Part shown: in pieces, positions 25,884 through 34,818 of the stretch
Numbering within the stretch: the first letter of the stretch is position 1
Layout of the letters: every line of letters starts with the position of its first letter
Assembly: GCF_001293465.1 (NCBI RefSeq)
Contig: NZ_JSYZ01000020.1
Location: 1-62,937, forward strand
Source of the DNA: Pseudomonas asplenii
GTDB lineage: Bacteria; Pseudomonadota; Gammaproteobacteria; Pseudomonadales; Pseudomonadaceae
Reading direction: 5' to 3'
Length of the DNA stretch: 62,937 nt
Made by a program: the position numbers and the translations under genes
The notes under the pieces: generated by a model
Seen by the model: the letters and a program-made list of their open reading frames with translations, nothing else
The model's database searches: none
Told to the model about the DNA's origin: nothing

Positions 25884-26381
25884 TCAATGCAACTGAAAGT
25901 GCCGTGCCTCATGTTCCAGCAGCCACTGCTTGGCCGCCAGCCCACCGCCAAAGCCGGTGAGCGTACCGTTGCTGCCGATCACCCGATGACAGGGCACGAT
26001 CACCGGCACCGGATTGCGCCCATTGGCCGCGCCCACCGCCCGTGAGGCCCTGGGCCGGTTGATCTGCTGGCAGATCTGCCCATAGCTGGTGACGCCACCG
26101 TAGGGAATCGTCACCAAAGCGTCCCACACCTCGCGCTGGAACTCGGTGCCGAGCATGTTGAGCTTGAGATCGAACGCCAGGCGCTCACCGGCGAAGTACT
26201 CCTCCAACTGCCGTCGTACCGGCGCCAGCTTCTGCGGCGAATGCAGCCAGCCTTCCAGCGGCGTCTGCGGCCGGTAGTCCAGCTCGAAGCGCAACTCGCG
26301 CAGCCCGTCGTCATCGGCAACCAGCATCATCGGCCCGATGGGCGAAGCAATCACGTCGTAGTAGATCCGGCTTGTGGTCAT
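25884..26381 (-). CDS. ogt: methylated-DNA-[protein]-cysteine S-methyltransferase
   Basis: A 165-residue suicide repair protein that moves O6-alkyl groups from guanine to its own Cys131, seen in the signature VPCHRVIG. The N-terminal domain and RAVGAANGRNP are typical. The ATG at 26381 overlaps the stop of the upstream glycosylase gene (ATGA) and has AGGAG; the longer reading is inside that gene and is not used. It acts with the upstream fusion as an alkylation-repair operon. Confidence 0.96.
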   Translation of the reverse strand: MTTSRIYYDVIASPIGPMMLVADDDGLRELRFELDYRPQTPLEGWLHSPQKLAPVRRQLEEYFAGERLAFDLKLNMLGTEFQREVWDALVTIPYGGVTSYGQICQQINRPRASRAVGAANGRNPVPVIVPCHRVIGSNGTLTGFGGGLAAKQWLLEHEARHFQLH

Positions 26382-27874
26382 TTTTGGCTCCTGCGTATCA
26401 ATTCCGATTCCACGGCCTGGCGCCACAGGTACATGACCGAATAGGCGCGCCAGGGGCGCCAGTCCTCGGCCAGGGCTTCCAGGGCCCGGGTACTCAGCGG
26501 CGGGCCGTCCGTCACCACTTCCCGGCGCAGGATCAGGTCCGCGGCGGGAAACGCATCCGGGTGGTGGAGCACCCGCATGGCAATGTAATGGGCTGTCCAT
26601 TCACCGATCCCCGGCAAGGCGACCCAGCGCCTGACGAAATCCTCCAGGCGCTGCTCGGTGCGAAAATCCACCCGCCCCTCGAGCAGGGCTCGGGCGATGC
26701 CCTGGATGGTCGCGGTACGGGCGCGAATGACGCCGATCGCGCCCAGGTCGGCGTCTAACAATTGCTCCGGCGTCGGGAACAGCCGGTCCAGCCCGGGCGC
26801 CGGTGGTGCTTCAAGGACGCTGCCAAAACGGCTCAGCAGGCGCGCGGCCAACGTGCGTGCCGCCGCGACGCTGACCTGCTGCCCCAGGACCGCCCGCACC
26901 GACACCTCGAAACCCTCCCAGCCGCCAGGCAGGCGTTGCCCGGGGAAACGCTCGACCAACGGCGCCAGCACCGGACTGGCGCCCAGGGTGGCGGCAATCG
27001 CCTGCGGGTCGGCATCCAGGTCGAACATCCGCCGAATCCGCATCACCACCGGCAGCATCTGCGCCGGCGGTACGTTGAACAACTCCAGCTTCAAGGCATG
27101 CGCGTCACCGGCCCAAGGGCTGACCTGCAACCAACTGGGCGATTCAACGCTGCCGAATACCCGGCGATAACGGTCGCCCTCGACCACCTCGATACCCGGC
27201 AAGGCGCGGCCGGCGAGAAAGGCGAGCAGCGCCTGGAAGTCGTACGGCGGCCGATAGCCGAGGCGCAGGACCAGCGCGTTGCCGGCGGCGACTGGCGGCT
27301 TGCGTCGCAACTCCCGTGGTGCCACATGGTTGGCCTCGGCAAACGCCGAATTGAAGCGACGCAGACTCTGGAAGCCCGAAGCCAACGCCACCTCGGTGAT
27401 CGGCAGGGCGGTTTCGGTCAGCAGTTGCTTGGCGAACAGCAGACGCTGGGTCGCATGCACCGCCATCGGCGAAGCGCCGAGGTGCTGGACGAACAGCCGA
27501 CGCAATTGCCGACCACCGACGTCCAGGCGCGCGGCCAGTTCGTCGAGGGAATGCTCGGCGAGAAAGCCTTCGTTGATCAGCTTGAGCGCCCGCGCCACGC
27601 GGTGCTCGCCGTGCAGCCAGACGCTGTTGCCCGGCGCCAGCTCCGGCCGGCAGCGCAGGCAGGGCCTGAAGCCCAGGGCCTCGGCAGCCGCCGCGCTGGG
27701 ATAGTACTGCACGTTCTCGACCTTGGGCGGTCGCGCCGGACACACCGGCCGGCAATAGATCCGGGTACTGAGCACGGCGGTGAAAAACACCCCGTCGAAC
27801 CGCGCATCGCGGCTCAGGCGAGCCTTCTCGCAGATATCGGCAGTGGGAAATGGCGCAGCGGTTGTCCTGTTCAT
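26378..27874 (-). CDS. alkA: Ada-type regulator fused to AlkA 3-methyladenine DNA glycosylase
   Basis: A 498-residue fusion. Residues 1-80 match the Ada zinc methyl-phosphotriester domain, with ligands C41, C45, C72 and C75. An AraC-type DNA-binding domain (about 90-190) follows, then the AlkA N-terminal domain and an HhH-GPD glycosylase (LPGIGEWTAHYIAMR) whose catalytic Asp is expected in FPAADL. The protein can therefore sense methyl phosphotriesters, probably activate its own operon, and excise alkylated bases. It lacks the Ada C-terminal methyltransferase, which is supplied by the coupled ogt gene. Confidence 0.94.
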   Translation of the reverse strand: MNRTTAAPFPTADICEKARLSRDARFDGVFFTAVLSTRIYCRPVCPARPPKVENVQYYPSAAAAEALGFRPCLRCRPELAPGNSVWLHGEHRVARALKLINEGFLAEHSLDELAARLDVGGRQLRRLFVQHLGASPMAVHATQRLLFAKQLLTETALPITEVALASGFQSLRRFNSAFAEANHVAPRELRRKPPVAAGNALVLRLGYRPPYDFQALLAFLAGRALPGIEVVEGDRYRRVFGSVESPSWLQVSPWAGDAHALKLELFNVPPAQMLPVVMRIRRMFDLDADPQAIAATLGASPVLAPLVERFPGQRLPGGWEGFEVSVRAVLGQQVSVAAARTLAARLLSRFGSVLEAPPAPGLDRLFPTPEQLLDADLGAIGVIRARTATIQGIARALLEGRVDFRTEQRLEDFVRRWVALPGIGEWTAHYIAMRVLHHPDAFPAADLILRREVVTDGPPLSTRALEALAEDWRPWRAYSVMYLWRQAVESELIRRSQK

Positions 27875-27960
27875 GGGCGCAGGTTAGCACCGGGCATGGG
27901 GGCATACTCGCCATTTTCGGACAGCAATGAGCGCAGGTGTCGCGAAATATGCCGGGCAAT

Positions 27961-27985
27961 AAAAAACCGGCCTGATGGCCGGTTT
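27961..27985 (-). terminator. Rho-independent terminator, originally of tRNA-Thr
   Basis: On the minus strand AAACCGGCC, loop ATCA, GGCCGGTTT is followed by more T (T6 in total). No gene now ends here on that strand; it lies directly beyond the left island boundary, next to a relic of the tRNA-Thr 3' end. The simplest reading is that it is the native tRNA terminator displaced by the island. Confidence 0.8.
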
Positions 27986-27992
27986 GGAGAGG

Positions 27993-28012
27993 CTGGTGCG
28001 GAGACAGGAATC
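27993..28012. repeat. island end attachment site (distal att), relic of tRNA-Thr 3' end
   Basis: CTGGTGCGGAGACAGGAATC repeats the tRNA-Thr 3' end at 36385-36405 with a single missing C. Similarity stops just after, as expected at a crossover. As a non-functional fragment it is free to decay, which may explain the lost base. Confidence 0.75.
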
Positions 28013-28249
28013 AAATCAATACATAAGCCTTTGATTTTTAATAATATTGCATGGCGAAACGCTGACTTTTACCTCAAAAATTATCTCAAGAAGTGCTTCG
28101 TATTTTGCACGAGACCGAACTGCATACCGCGGCGCTCTTGGTGTGCCGCCCTAACGAACATCTTAATCAAGCGCAGCATCAGCCTATTGCCAGCACCGGT
28201 AATCCAGTGCGCTGGAGCTTTGAGACAGGTGTGAGCTATCATTGCATCT

Positions 28250-28804
28250 ATGCTAATCGACCACGAACGCGAAAAACTTATCGAAGCAGTCAAGTTTTTT
28301 GCGCAAAACACCCGAAAACTGGGGAAGACAAAGCTTTTCAAGCTCTTGTATTTCCTAGACTTTACCCATTTCCGTGATACTGGACGACCGGTCACAGGAC
28401 TCGAGTATTTTGCATGGCCAATGGGCCCGGTTCCCACCAAGTTCTTCGAGGAGCTCAAGCGTCCTGACCAGGACTGGGAAGGAAATTGCTCCTTCGAGTT
28501 CACTCCTACTGCTAGGGGCCAGATGCTTCGAGTTGACGCCTTGAGCAAATTCGATCCATCGCATTTCTCAAAGCGCGAGCTTCGCATCCTGCACAATCTG
28601 GCAGATCAGTTCAAAAATGCTGATGCAGAACAAATGGTGGAAGAAACCCATCTAGAAAATCTGCCATGGCATCAAATTTATGAAGTAGAGGGACAGAAGC
28701 AAGCGAGCATCCCGTACCGAATGGCCGTACGCAGTCAGGAAGAAGACGCAGTTATGGGGCTCGCCGCTGATCGAGCAGAAATGGTCGCAACTCTAAGGAA
28801 ATAA
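28250..28804 (+). CDS. Panacea-domain (DUF4065 / SocA-like) putative antitoxin
   Basis: A 184-residue protein with a Panacea domain in its first ~110 residues: LGKTKLFKLLYFLDFTHF, then TGLEYFAWPMGPVPTKFFEEL, both family hallmarks (compare the GepA/SocA 'L.KLLY..D' and 'W..GPV' motifs). Panacea proteins are versatile antitoxins for many unrelated toxins. It ends one base before the next ORF, typical of a toxin-antitoxin pair. There is no ribosome site before the ATG, and a TATCAT -10 ends 7 bases upstream, so translation may be leaderless. Antitoxin activity is inferred from family and layout. Confidence 0.8.
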   Translation: MLIDHEREKLIEAVKFFAQNTRKLGKTKLFKLLYFLDFTHFRDTGRPVTGLEYFAWPMGPVPTKFFEELKRPDQDWEGNCSFEFTPTARGQMLRVDALSKFDPSHFSKRELRILHNLADQFKNADAEQMVEETHLENLPWHQIYEVEGQKQASIPYRMAVRSQEEDAVMGLAADRAEMVATLRK

Positions 28805-28805
28805 T

Positions 28806-29240
28806 GTGACCCCTGGGACCATCTACCTCCATAAAGAGTTTGTGTTCGCTGACGGTTCAACCAAAGATAAGTTCTTGGTTGTACTCGGCAACTTGAACAA
28901 TGGAGTAGTTTTGGTTGCAAAAACCACTTCTCAAGGTCATCACTATCGAAATGATTTCGGTTGTCAAAGCGCAAACAGATTTGCTGCTTTCTTTTTCCCT
29001 GCAAACTCTACTTGTTTTCAGAAGAACACATGGATTTGTCTAAGTGAATTTTATGAGCTAAGTGAAAATCAGCTAACACAAGGGTTGGCTACGGGCGGCG
29101 TTTTCAGGATTGGTCACCTTGGAAACCCTTTCACACGAGATGTACAATTTTGTGCTAAAGGCTCCGATGACATAAGCGCTGTTCAAGAATCTATAATTGA
29201 GGGTAGTCTAGCTCCGGCTGAAGCCACCTCGCAATCGTGA
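28806..29240 (+). CDS. putative toxin partner of the Panacea antitoxin
   Basis: A 144-residue protein starting at GTG 28806, with AAGGA 8 bases upstream and one base between it and the antitoxin stop. The N-terminus (PGTIYLHKEFVF, KDKFLVVLGN, VLVAKTTS) has a MazF/PemK- or SH3-like barrel pattern: GxIY, then a KxxxVVL strand and a loop ending in TTS. Several Cys and aromatic residues follow. I do not recognise the exact family. Toxin identity is inferred from its position beside a Panacea gene; other roles are possible. Confidence 0.6.
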   Translation: MTPGTIYLHKEFVFADGSTKDKFLVVLGNLNNGVVLVAKTTSQGHHYRNDFGCQSANRFAAFFFPANSTCFQKNTWICLSEFYELSENQLTQGLATGGVFRIGHLGNPFTRDVQFCAKGSDDISAVQESIIEGSLAPAEATSQS

Positions 29241-29321
29241 AAATGCCATAAAACATTAATCACCCGCTCTTATCCATAAAGCTCAAGCTCGACAGCTACG
29301 AACCTCTAATCACGCCTGAAA

Positions 29322-29350
29322 GGACTAATGGCTCGCAATACCATCAGTCC
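29322..29350. terminator. stem-loop between the convergent toxin and hamB genes
   Basis: GGACTAATGG and CCATCAGTCC pair at 9 of 10 positions with a 9-base loop. It lies in the 168-bp gap where the two operons converge; no T-run is present, so terminator activity is uncertain. Confidence 0.35.
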
Positions 29351-29408
29351 GTTCAGAGAAAAGTCAACTTACAAAAAAACGCCACCACAGCAACACACAA
29401 CACTCACT

Positions 29409-31601
29409 TCAAATTCGTTTCTTTAACATCCTGGTCTCAATCCCACTTAATCTGCTTAGGATCCCAGGATTACGGCTAAGGCGGTCCTTAATAGATTCGA
29501 TTGTTGTGGCCCCACTCAAACCTCCCGACACTTGAATTATTATAGATCTAGGTATACCAGCATCAGCCAAGAGTATATCTTGCGGCTCAGTACTTCCATA
29601 CTGGAGCTTGGTAACAAACAATGCAAAGGATATTTTTTCCGAATATACAAAATTTACAATATTCTCAAGCGCAGATATATATTTAGGAAGAGAATATTCA
29701 AAATACGTATATATCAGATCGAGAACATTCCTAATCCTCGTATCTTCCTTCACCGCGTGATGCTCTTTTATCAGCTGTTTTATAGACGGACTGTGATACA
29801 CGTGATACTTAACGAATCTCGAAATATTCCCGGTACTCCAACTATCTCTCTTGTCGGAGTCAGAATAGAGAAAATCATGGACCAAATGAATAATTAAATC
29901 GACTTGCTCTTTTCGTGGCGGGTTATGTGCTCCGAGCAGTTCCCTCCTGATTGAGGGGTTTTCCCTGAGGTGCATTATGAGCCGAATTTGATTATCAAGC
30001 GACACATACTTATTCTTCTTTAATACCTCTAGAGGAATCATCAAGGACCCAGCAAGATTATTAATTCGCTCTCTTTGATTACGTCCAGCGTCATTCAAAT
30101 CATCTAGCGATATCTGAATATTGTCTTCTTCTCTCAAATTTTCTGAATCAAATATAGGAAAAGAAATTTCTTCGATATCATCTTGCTCAGCGTGAGGCTC
30201 CAAAAATACCGCACGCCCTACGAAATGCTGACCAAATCTACCTGATCGGCCAACTACATTCTTAACTTCGAATCCAGTTAAACTTTGATCAGCCTTTGTA
30301 GTATCAAAGAAAACAACGTTTTTCGCAGTGGTATTCACCCCTTCTGTTAATGTGGGCGTACAAACAATCACATCGAGCTCCCCAGCATTAAACAAGTCAA
30401 CTATCTCTGACTGTATGTATTTTGGGATGCCCGCATGATGAAAAGCGACTCCTGACTGCAAAAAATCAATTAGCCTCCACTCCGTGGATATCGTCTTTTT
30501 AATATACTCAACAAGCTCTACTACTGAATCGCTTTTTTGCCGCAACGCCTTAGATTTTATCTCGTGAATTATTTTCGCTCGGGTTTCTGCGGTATCCTTG
30601 CGACCCACATATACAATGGTAGGCCCATCGATTTTTTGTAGGACTTGCTTTAGCCTCGCATCTTTACCGGCTCTCACAGGAAGTGTTATTTTTCGATAGG
30701 TCGGCGCCCCCCCATCAAAATAGCTTATGATTTCTTTTTGCACGATGTCAGTCTGATATCTCTCAAAATGCCCAGACGTCCTCTCCAAGTATTTCGCGCT
30801 AAAACTTTTGAAGTAAGGGCCAATCAGGTAATAATCACACTTACGCTTGTACGCCTTGTACAAACAATTTGAAAATACAGAAGAACGCCCATCATAGTTA
30901 CCAACCTTATACACCTCATCAAACACAAAGAAATCGAACTGTATCCCATGCTCGTCTGTATACAAATCAAACTTTTCAGGCGTAAATATATAAATAGCTT
31001 TCCCTTCTGGGGGTTCAGTATGAGTTGAGAACACCAACGAATACTCAGAAAGCCCTCTATCCTCTCTAAAAGCTTGATAGGTTTCATTCAATAGCGCATT
31101 GGTGGGTACGATCATTACCACACACTGATAGGAACTGTGAGAAATAATTTCTCTGACAATGCGAGACTTCCCAAAGGATGTAGGCGCACTAATCACTAAC
31201 CGCCTTTTTTTCAAGAAAAGATCATATAAATCTTTTTGCTCTTTGGTCAAAATCACATCACTCTCCAAAGAGTAGAATGCCTTTTGAGCCACCTCTAAAA
31301 AACCTTCAGCCGACGGAGCATACTGTAATCGTTTCCGCAGCATCTCCTCATATAAAAATATACGAGATGAATTTATACACTGCTCTAGTAGAGCAATCAC
31401 CATTGGTTCGTTTACTGCAGCCTCGCATGCAAAACAAAGTTTCTGCACACCGAACGTATAGTACTTGGGGGATTGAAGTACCTTGTATATATCTTGAACA
31501 TGCCTGGCAAATACTTTTGAGTCGCAAGCGAGAGAAATAGCTTGCTCGTCATTCTGCAGTCGTTCGTGCGCCCTATCGGCAATCCTTTGCAAGAAATTCA
31601 T
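29409..31601 (-). CDS. hamB: Hachiman anti-phage system helicase HamB
   Basis: A 730-residue superfamily 2 (Ski2-like) helicase. Motif I is APTSFGKS (139-146, K145), motif II is DEVY (228-231), motif V is CTPTLTEGVN (414-423) and motif VI is GRSGRFG (451-457). The first ~110 residues and the C-terminal ~200 have no motif I can name. It follows hamA by 20 bases with a GAGG site. In Hachiman, HamB is thought to monitor DNA and to hold and release the HamA nuclease. It is strongly AT-rich compared with core genes, as expected for a mobile defence gene. Confidence 0.88.
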   Translation of the reverse strand: MNFLQRIADRAHERLQNDEQAISLACDSKVFARHVQDIYKVLQSPKYYTFGVQKLCFACEAAVNEPMVIALLEQCINSSRIFLYEEMLRKRLQYAPSAEGFLEVAQKAFYSLESDVILTKEQKDLYDLFLKKRRLVISAPTSFGKSRIVREIISHSSYQCVVMIVPTNALLNETYQAFREDRGLSEYSLVFSTHTEPPEGKAIYIFTPEKFDLYTDEHGIQFDFFVFDEVYKVGNYDGRSSVFSNCLYKAYKRKCDYYLIGPYFKSFSAKYLERTSGHFERYQTDIVQKEIISYFDGGAPTYRKITLPVRAGKDARLKQVLQKIDGPTIVYVGRKDTAETRAKIIHEIKSKALRQKSDSVVELVEYIKKTISTEWRLIDFLQSGVAFHHAGIPKYIQSEIVDLFNAGELDVIVCTPTLTEGVNTTAKNVVFFDTTKADQSLTGFEVKNVVGRSGRFGQHFVGRAVFLEPHAEQDDIEEISFPIFDSENLREEDNIQISLDDLNDAGRNQRERINNLAGSLMIPLEVLKKNKYVSLDNQIRLIMHLRENPSIRRELLGAHNPPRKEQVDLIIHLVHDFLYSDSDKRDSWSTGNISRFVKYHVYHSPSIKQLIKEHHAVKEDTRIRNVLDLIYTYFEYSLPKYISALENIVNFVYSEKISFALFVTKLQYGSTEPQDILLADAGIPRSIIIQVSGGLSGATTIESIKDRLSRNPGILSRLSGIETRMLKKRI

Positions 31602-31621
31602 CTGTAGACCGCCTCAATTTG

Positions 31622-32461
31622 TTATAACTTGCTCTTTATTGAATCGACATCCGACAGCGGAAGTAACAAAAAGAACACTTCGACATTAGGTGGTATAGTG
31701 ATATCCCTAGAATTTATGAGCTCATACTTTTTCTCAAATTGTTTCTTTATGCTATCTTTGAAACTTTGGTCGATGGATGTGTGCGCTTTAAGGACTGCAG
31801 TCTCATAAGTAACCAATGCAGGAATGACTATTTTAACGTCATCTAGCGTAACCGTACCATCCAAAATGTCGACTACGGAGTCCGGAATATCTACACCACC
31901 ATTAAACTCTACATTTGGGCAAAGAATTGAAAATTCATTTTTTAAATATTCGCCCTTTGTATGCGCAACAATTTCTTCAACAACGTCATCTAGAGCGCCA
32001 GAAAAGGACTTATAAAATTTAACTTCACCCAGCCAGAGAAGAGGTTGCCCATCATCACCGACTGTAAAATGAGCGCAGTCAAAACCCTTTATTTGGTCTT
32101 TCACCGAGCTTCTCAGCTTGACCTTTGTGACTAATCGCTCGGTATTATAGAATGACTGCAATAACAAAAATAATAGAAGCTCTCCATAGTCTCCCTTTTT
32201 ATCTTTTTTTGCTTTTGATATCCTAGAGAATGCAAGTCTATACATCTCATCAATATCGTCCTGGTCTTTTAATCTGCTATATTCTTCCGGCGTTAAAGCA
32301 AAGTGCGGCACTGCACCACGAATAATTTTAACTAGATCAGACTCTCTGTAGACACCACTTTCATAGTTCAAATGATAAGGATGTTTACCAACACCACTGT
32401 CTTCGATATCTTCATCGAATCTGAATACAAGCTTAGTGAATCGCGTGTATAACTTTTTCAA
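31622..32461 (-). CDS. hamA: Hachiman anti-phage system nuclease HamA (DUF1837)
   Basis: A 279-residue DUF1837 protein. A PD-(D/E)xK-type nuclease core is visible: E94 (YGELLLF), D128 (GFDCAHF) and E146-x-K148 (WLGEVKF). I used the TTG start at 32461 because GGAGG lies 7-8 bases upstream; no in-frame ATG is as good. It is the first gene of the hamA-hamB operon, separated from hamB by 20 bases. In Hachiman, HamA is the DNA-degrading effector controlled by HamB. Assignment rests on the domain pair and catalytic residues. Confidence 0.88.
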   Translation of the reverse strand: MKKLYTRFTKLVFRFDEDIEDSGVGKHPYHLNYESGVYRESDLVKIIRGAVPHFALTPEEYSRLKDQDDIDEMYRLAFSRISKAKKDKKGDYGELLLFLLLQSFYNTERLVTKVKLRSSVKDQIKGFDCAHFTVGDDGQPLLWLGEVKFYKSFSGALDDVVEEIVAHTKGEYLKNEFSILCPNVEFNGGVDIPDSVVDILDGTVTLDDVKIVIPALVTYETAVLKAHTSIDQSFKDSIKKQFEKKYELINSRDITIPPNVEVFFLLLPLSDVDSIKSKL

Positions 32462-32753
32462 TCACAAGCCTCCACACAGACAGCCGGACTGGTGGGGGCG
32501 GCACAGACACAAGCCACAGCACTCATTTGGACTTCCCTTCCGATGGAGCATAGCGGGCGACGAGCGCAGAGGCATTTCGTCATCTAGACCTGAGATTACC
32601 AGCTTGAGCGCGCCATCGGAATGCCATCATCGATGCTTTTCATCCGAAAGCACAGACCTTTTTATCCTTAAAGCCGGCCGACCATCAGCCAAGTATCAGC
32701 CTATTTCATGGATTCAATCTCTGCCGGTGGACGAGCCGAATACATAGATCTTC
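32462..32753. other. gene-free gap upstream of hamA
   Basis: 292 bases between hamA and the small recombinase-partner gene, both on the minus strand. It must contain the hamAB promoter on the minus strand. I see no repeat, terminator or small gene that I can support. Confidence 0.5.
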
Positions 32754-33029
32754 TTACTGCTTGAATACCCATGGCTTTTCTAATCGATGCACGATTAGCT
32801 GTACCGTAAGGTGGTAGTAATATCGTGTCGCCTCGCTGTTCCGGCATAGGCGATTTTCGAGAAACCAAACCAGGTGCTTTCTCTGCCAAGCCCAAGGCGA
32901 TCCTCGCTGCCAGCGCTCCGCAATCTCAGCCTGGATGATTTTCGCTTGTCGCACATGGCGTTGCCGAGTTGCGTGCGAGCCCGTCAGCACCGCAGCCAAG
33001 AACAACTCCATATCGAAGACCTTACTCAT
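32754..33029 (-). CDS. small hypothetical partner of the second integrase
   Basis: A 91-residue basic protein with a helical N-terminus (MELFLAAVLTGSHATRQRHVRQAK) and a Trp/Arg-rich middle. Its ATG overlaps the integrase stop (ATGA), so the two are coupled. I do not recognise a domain. Small basic ORFs coupled to integrases often help in excision, but no excisionase helix-turn-helix is obvious here. The reading frame is intact and the start has the coupled position rather than a strong site of its own. Confidence 0.65.
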   Translation of the reverse strand: MSKVFDMELFLAAVLTGSHATRQRHVRQAKIIQAEIAERWQRGSPWAWQRKHLVWFLENRLCRNSEATRYYYHLTVQLIVHRLEKPWVFKQ

Positions 33030-34006
33030 CTGAGACCTCCTACGTAGGAAGCGACCACATCGATCCGAGCGTGCCCCAGCTCATGGCTAATTTGTTTCCG
33101 GGCCTGACGATCAAGCTTCCTATCTAACTGGCAACAGTGGCCGCCATTGATAGGCGCGTGGTGTTGGGTGATTTGCTCATAGCGCTCACATGCGTAGGCC
33201 GCTCTTAGCTCATGGAAACCTTTGAGGTTGTGTGCATGCAGGATGTCTCGTGCTGGGCGGATGGTTTCCTGCAGCACACCAAGATAGCTTTCGTGTGGAG
33301 CAATCAAATTGCGGCTACCAACAGGCGATACCTGCTGTGCAAACCCAAGCGCCTCGCGAACATGGTCGTCCACCACAATCCAGCGGGGTGCCGAGGCACC
33401 GGCGCGGCCGCCTTTGGTGCCATCCTGAATATTGATCCTGCCTAGGTCGCTAGCCTCACGGCTTAGCCGTGACAGGTCGGCCAAGATGGCCTCACGCAGG
33501 CGCATGCCGGTGGCTCGCGCCAACAGGACGATAGCTGCGACCCGTCTCTGGTCGTGGCTGCAAAGCAAATCGACGATCTGCTTAACCTGTTCGCGGTCTT
33601 GGCCCTGCGGCACTGAGTGACGAATCCCGGTGCGCTGCATACCCAGCGCCTTGCTCGGACTTGGCAATTTCACGTACTGATCACCGCGAAGCGCTGCCAG
33701 GGTCTTGTTAACACTGGATAGGCGGTTTTGTGCGGTGCTGATGGCGAGATCGCCACGCCCAACCACGTCGCGCAGATACGCCGCATAGTCGACCAACACT
33801 TTGCGATCAATCTGCCGCGCATCATTGATGCCGGGCCCCTGTTCGGAGCGGCACCACCTCACGAATGCCAACCATCGATCACTGTGCGCCTTGACCGTGC
33901 CGTAGTGGCCACCGCCGAACATGTCTTTCAGCGCCTGCGGCCCCGCGTAGCTCAACTGCCTGCCGTAGCCGAAATTGCGGCCATCGCGTCTACCCACCAA
34001 TGCCAT
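33026..34006 (-). CDS. tyrosine recombinase, Integrase_1 / Phage_int_SAM_2 type
   Basis: A 326-residue site-specific recombinase. The N-terminal SAM-like DNA-binding part (MALVGRRDGRNFGYGRQLSYAG, then HSDRWLAFVRWCR) is followed by a catalytic domain with the first Arg in RATGMRLREA, HELR as the H-x-x-R box, LGHAR as the second His, and the nucleophile Tyr in ASYVG near the C-terminus. The ATG at 34006 has GAGGTGA upstream. It differs from the P4-type integrase at 34904 and may mark a second, older element inside the island. Confidence 0.87.
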   Translation of the reverse strand: MALVGRRDGRNFGYGRQLSYAGPQALKDMFGGGHYGTVKAHSDRWLAFVRWCRSEQGPGINDARQIDRKVLVDYAAYLRDVVGRGDLAISTAQNRLSSVNKTLAALRGDQYVKLPSPSKALGMQRTGIRHSVPQGQDREQVKQIVDLLCSHDQRRVAAIVLLARATGMRLREAILADLSRLSREASDLGRINIQDGTKGGRAGASAPRWIVVDDHVREALGFAQQVSPVGSRNLIAPHESYLGVLQETIRPARDILHAHNLKGFHELRAAYACERYEQITQHHAPINGGHCCQLDRKLDRQARKQISHELGHARIDVVASYVGGLR

Positions 34007-34428
34007 ACCGGTCACCTCATCTCTTGCTCTCCAGTCCTCGCCCCACGTCATCCCGCCAAGAATGTTGAGTGTTATCAGGGATCAAGGCCCCTGCGACCTG
34101 TGGGGAATGTCCACTACGCGGGACTGGCGGCTCCTTACGAGCGGGAGCAAGGGCATCTCATGATCTGGCCTCCTGAGCACCGTTACCGGTGGGCGGGTGG
34201 AGGCTGCATTGGCTGACGAGACCAGTGCCGCGAGATCCTGAGCCAGGTGCAAGCAGCAATGCGATGACCGGGGCATGCCTGACTGTCAGTCAGGTGCAGT
34301 CCATTCCTTGGTCTGCGGCACCATCATCTACAGCGCTGTTGCTGGTGACATCGGCGTTTGTCACGCCGATTGTCACGAGGGGGAATGCCGCAAAGCCATG
34401 TGCGATCAGGGCTGCAGCAGTGGTAGAA

Positions 34429-34463
34429 GTGCCCGTCTCTTTCCAGAAGAAAGAGACGGGCAC
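34429..34463. repeat. perfect 14-bp inverted repeat
   Basis: GTGCCCGTCTCTTT and its exact complement are separated by CCAGAAG. It is in the gene-free segment, far from any visible stop codon. Confidence 0.75.
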
Positions 34464-34818
34464 AGGTTGGCGCAATATTCGGCCAAGCGGATAGGTTGCT
34501 GCAGGGCAGCTAGGAACGGTGTATCTGGCGCACGAGCGCTATGTGTGTAAGAGCATCCATCACATGGGTAGTGAGCGGGCGAGCTGCCGGATGCGAATCG
34601 CCCTTGGGTAGAGCCACCGCGAGAGCGGCGTGACTTTGAAGGCTCGGGTCACCTGGGGTGCTGTCAACGACAGCCTTTGCACTGTCTTTTCTACGCCCGC
34701 AATCCGAGAGGGTCAAGCGACTCGCCCGCGGGATTTTGCGGTTTAAAATGGCATTAGGCGTGTACGGAATCCGGTGGTTTCCAGTGGCCGATTGGGTGCT
34801 TTTGATTTTTTAGGTGAG

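Noticed and set aside
34275..34550. 91-residue open frame between the integrases
   Set aside because: No ribosome site, unusual composition, overlaps the long inverted repeat, and no recognisable family.
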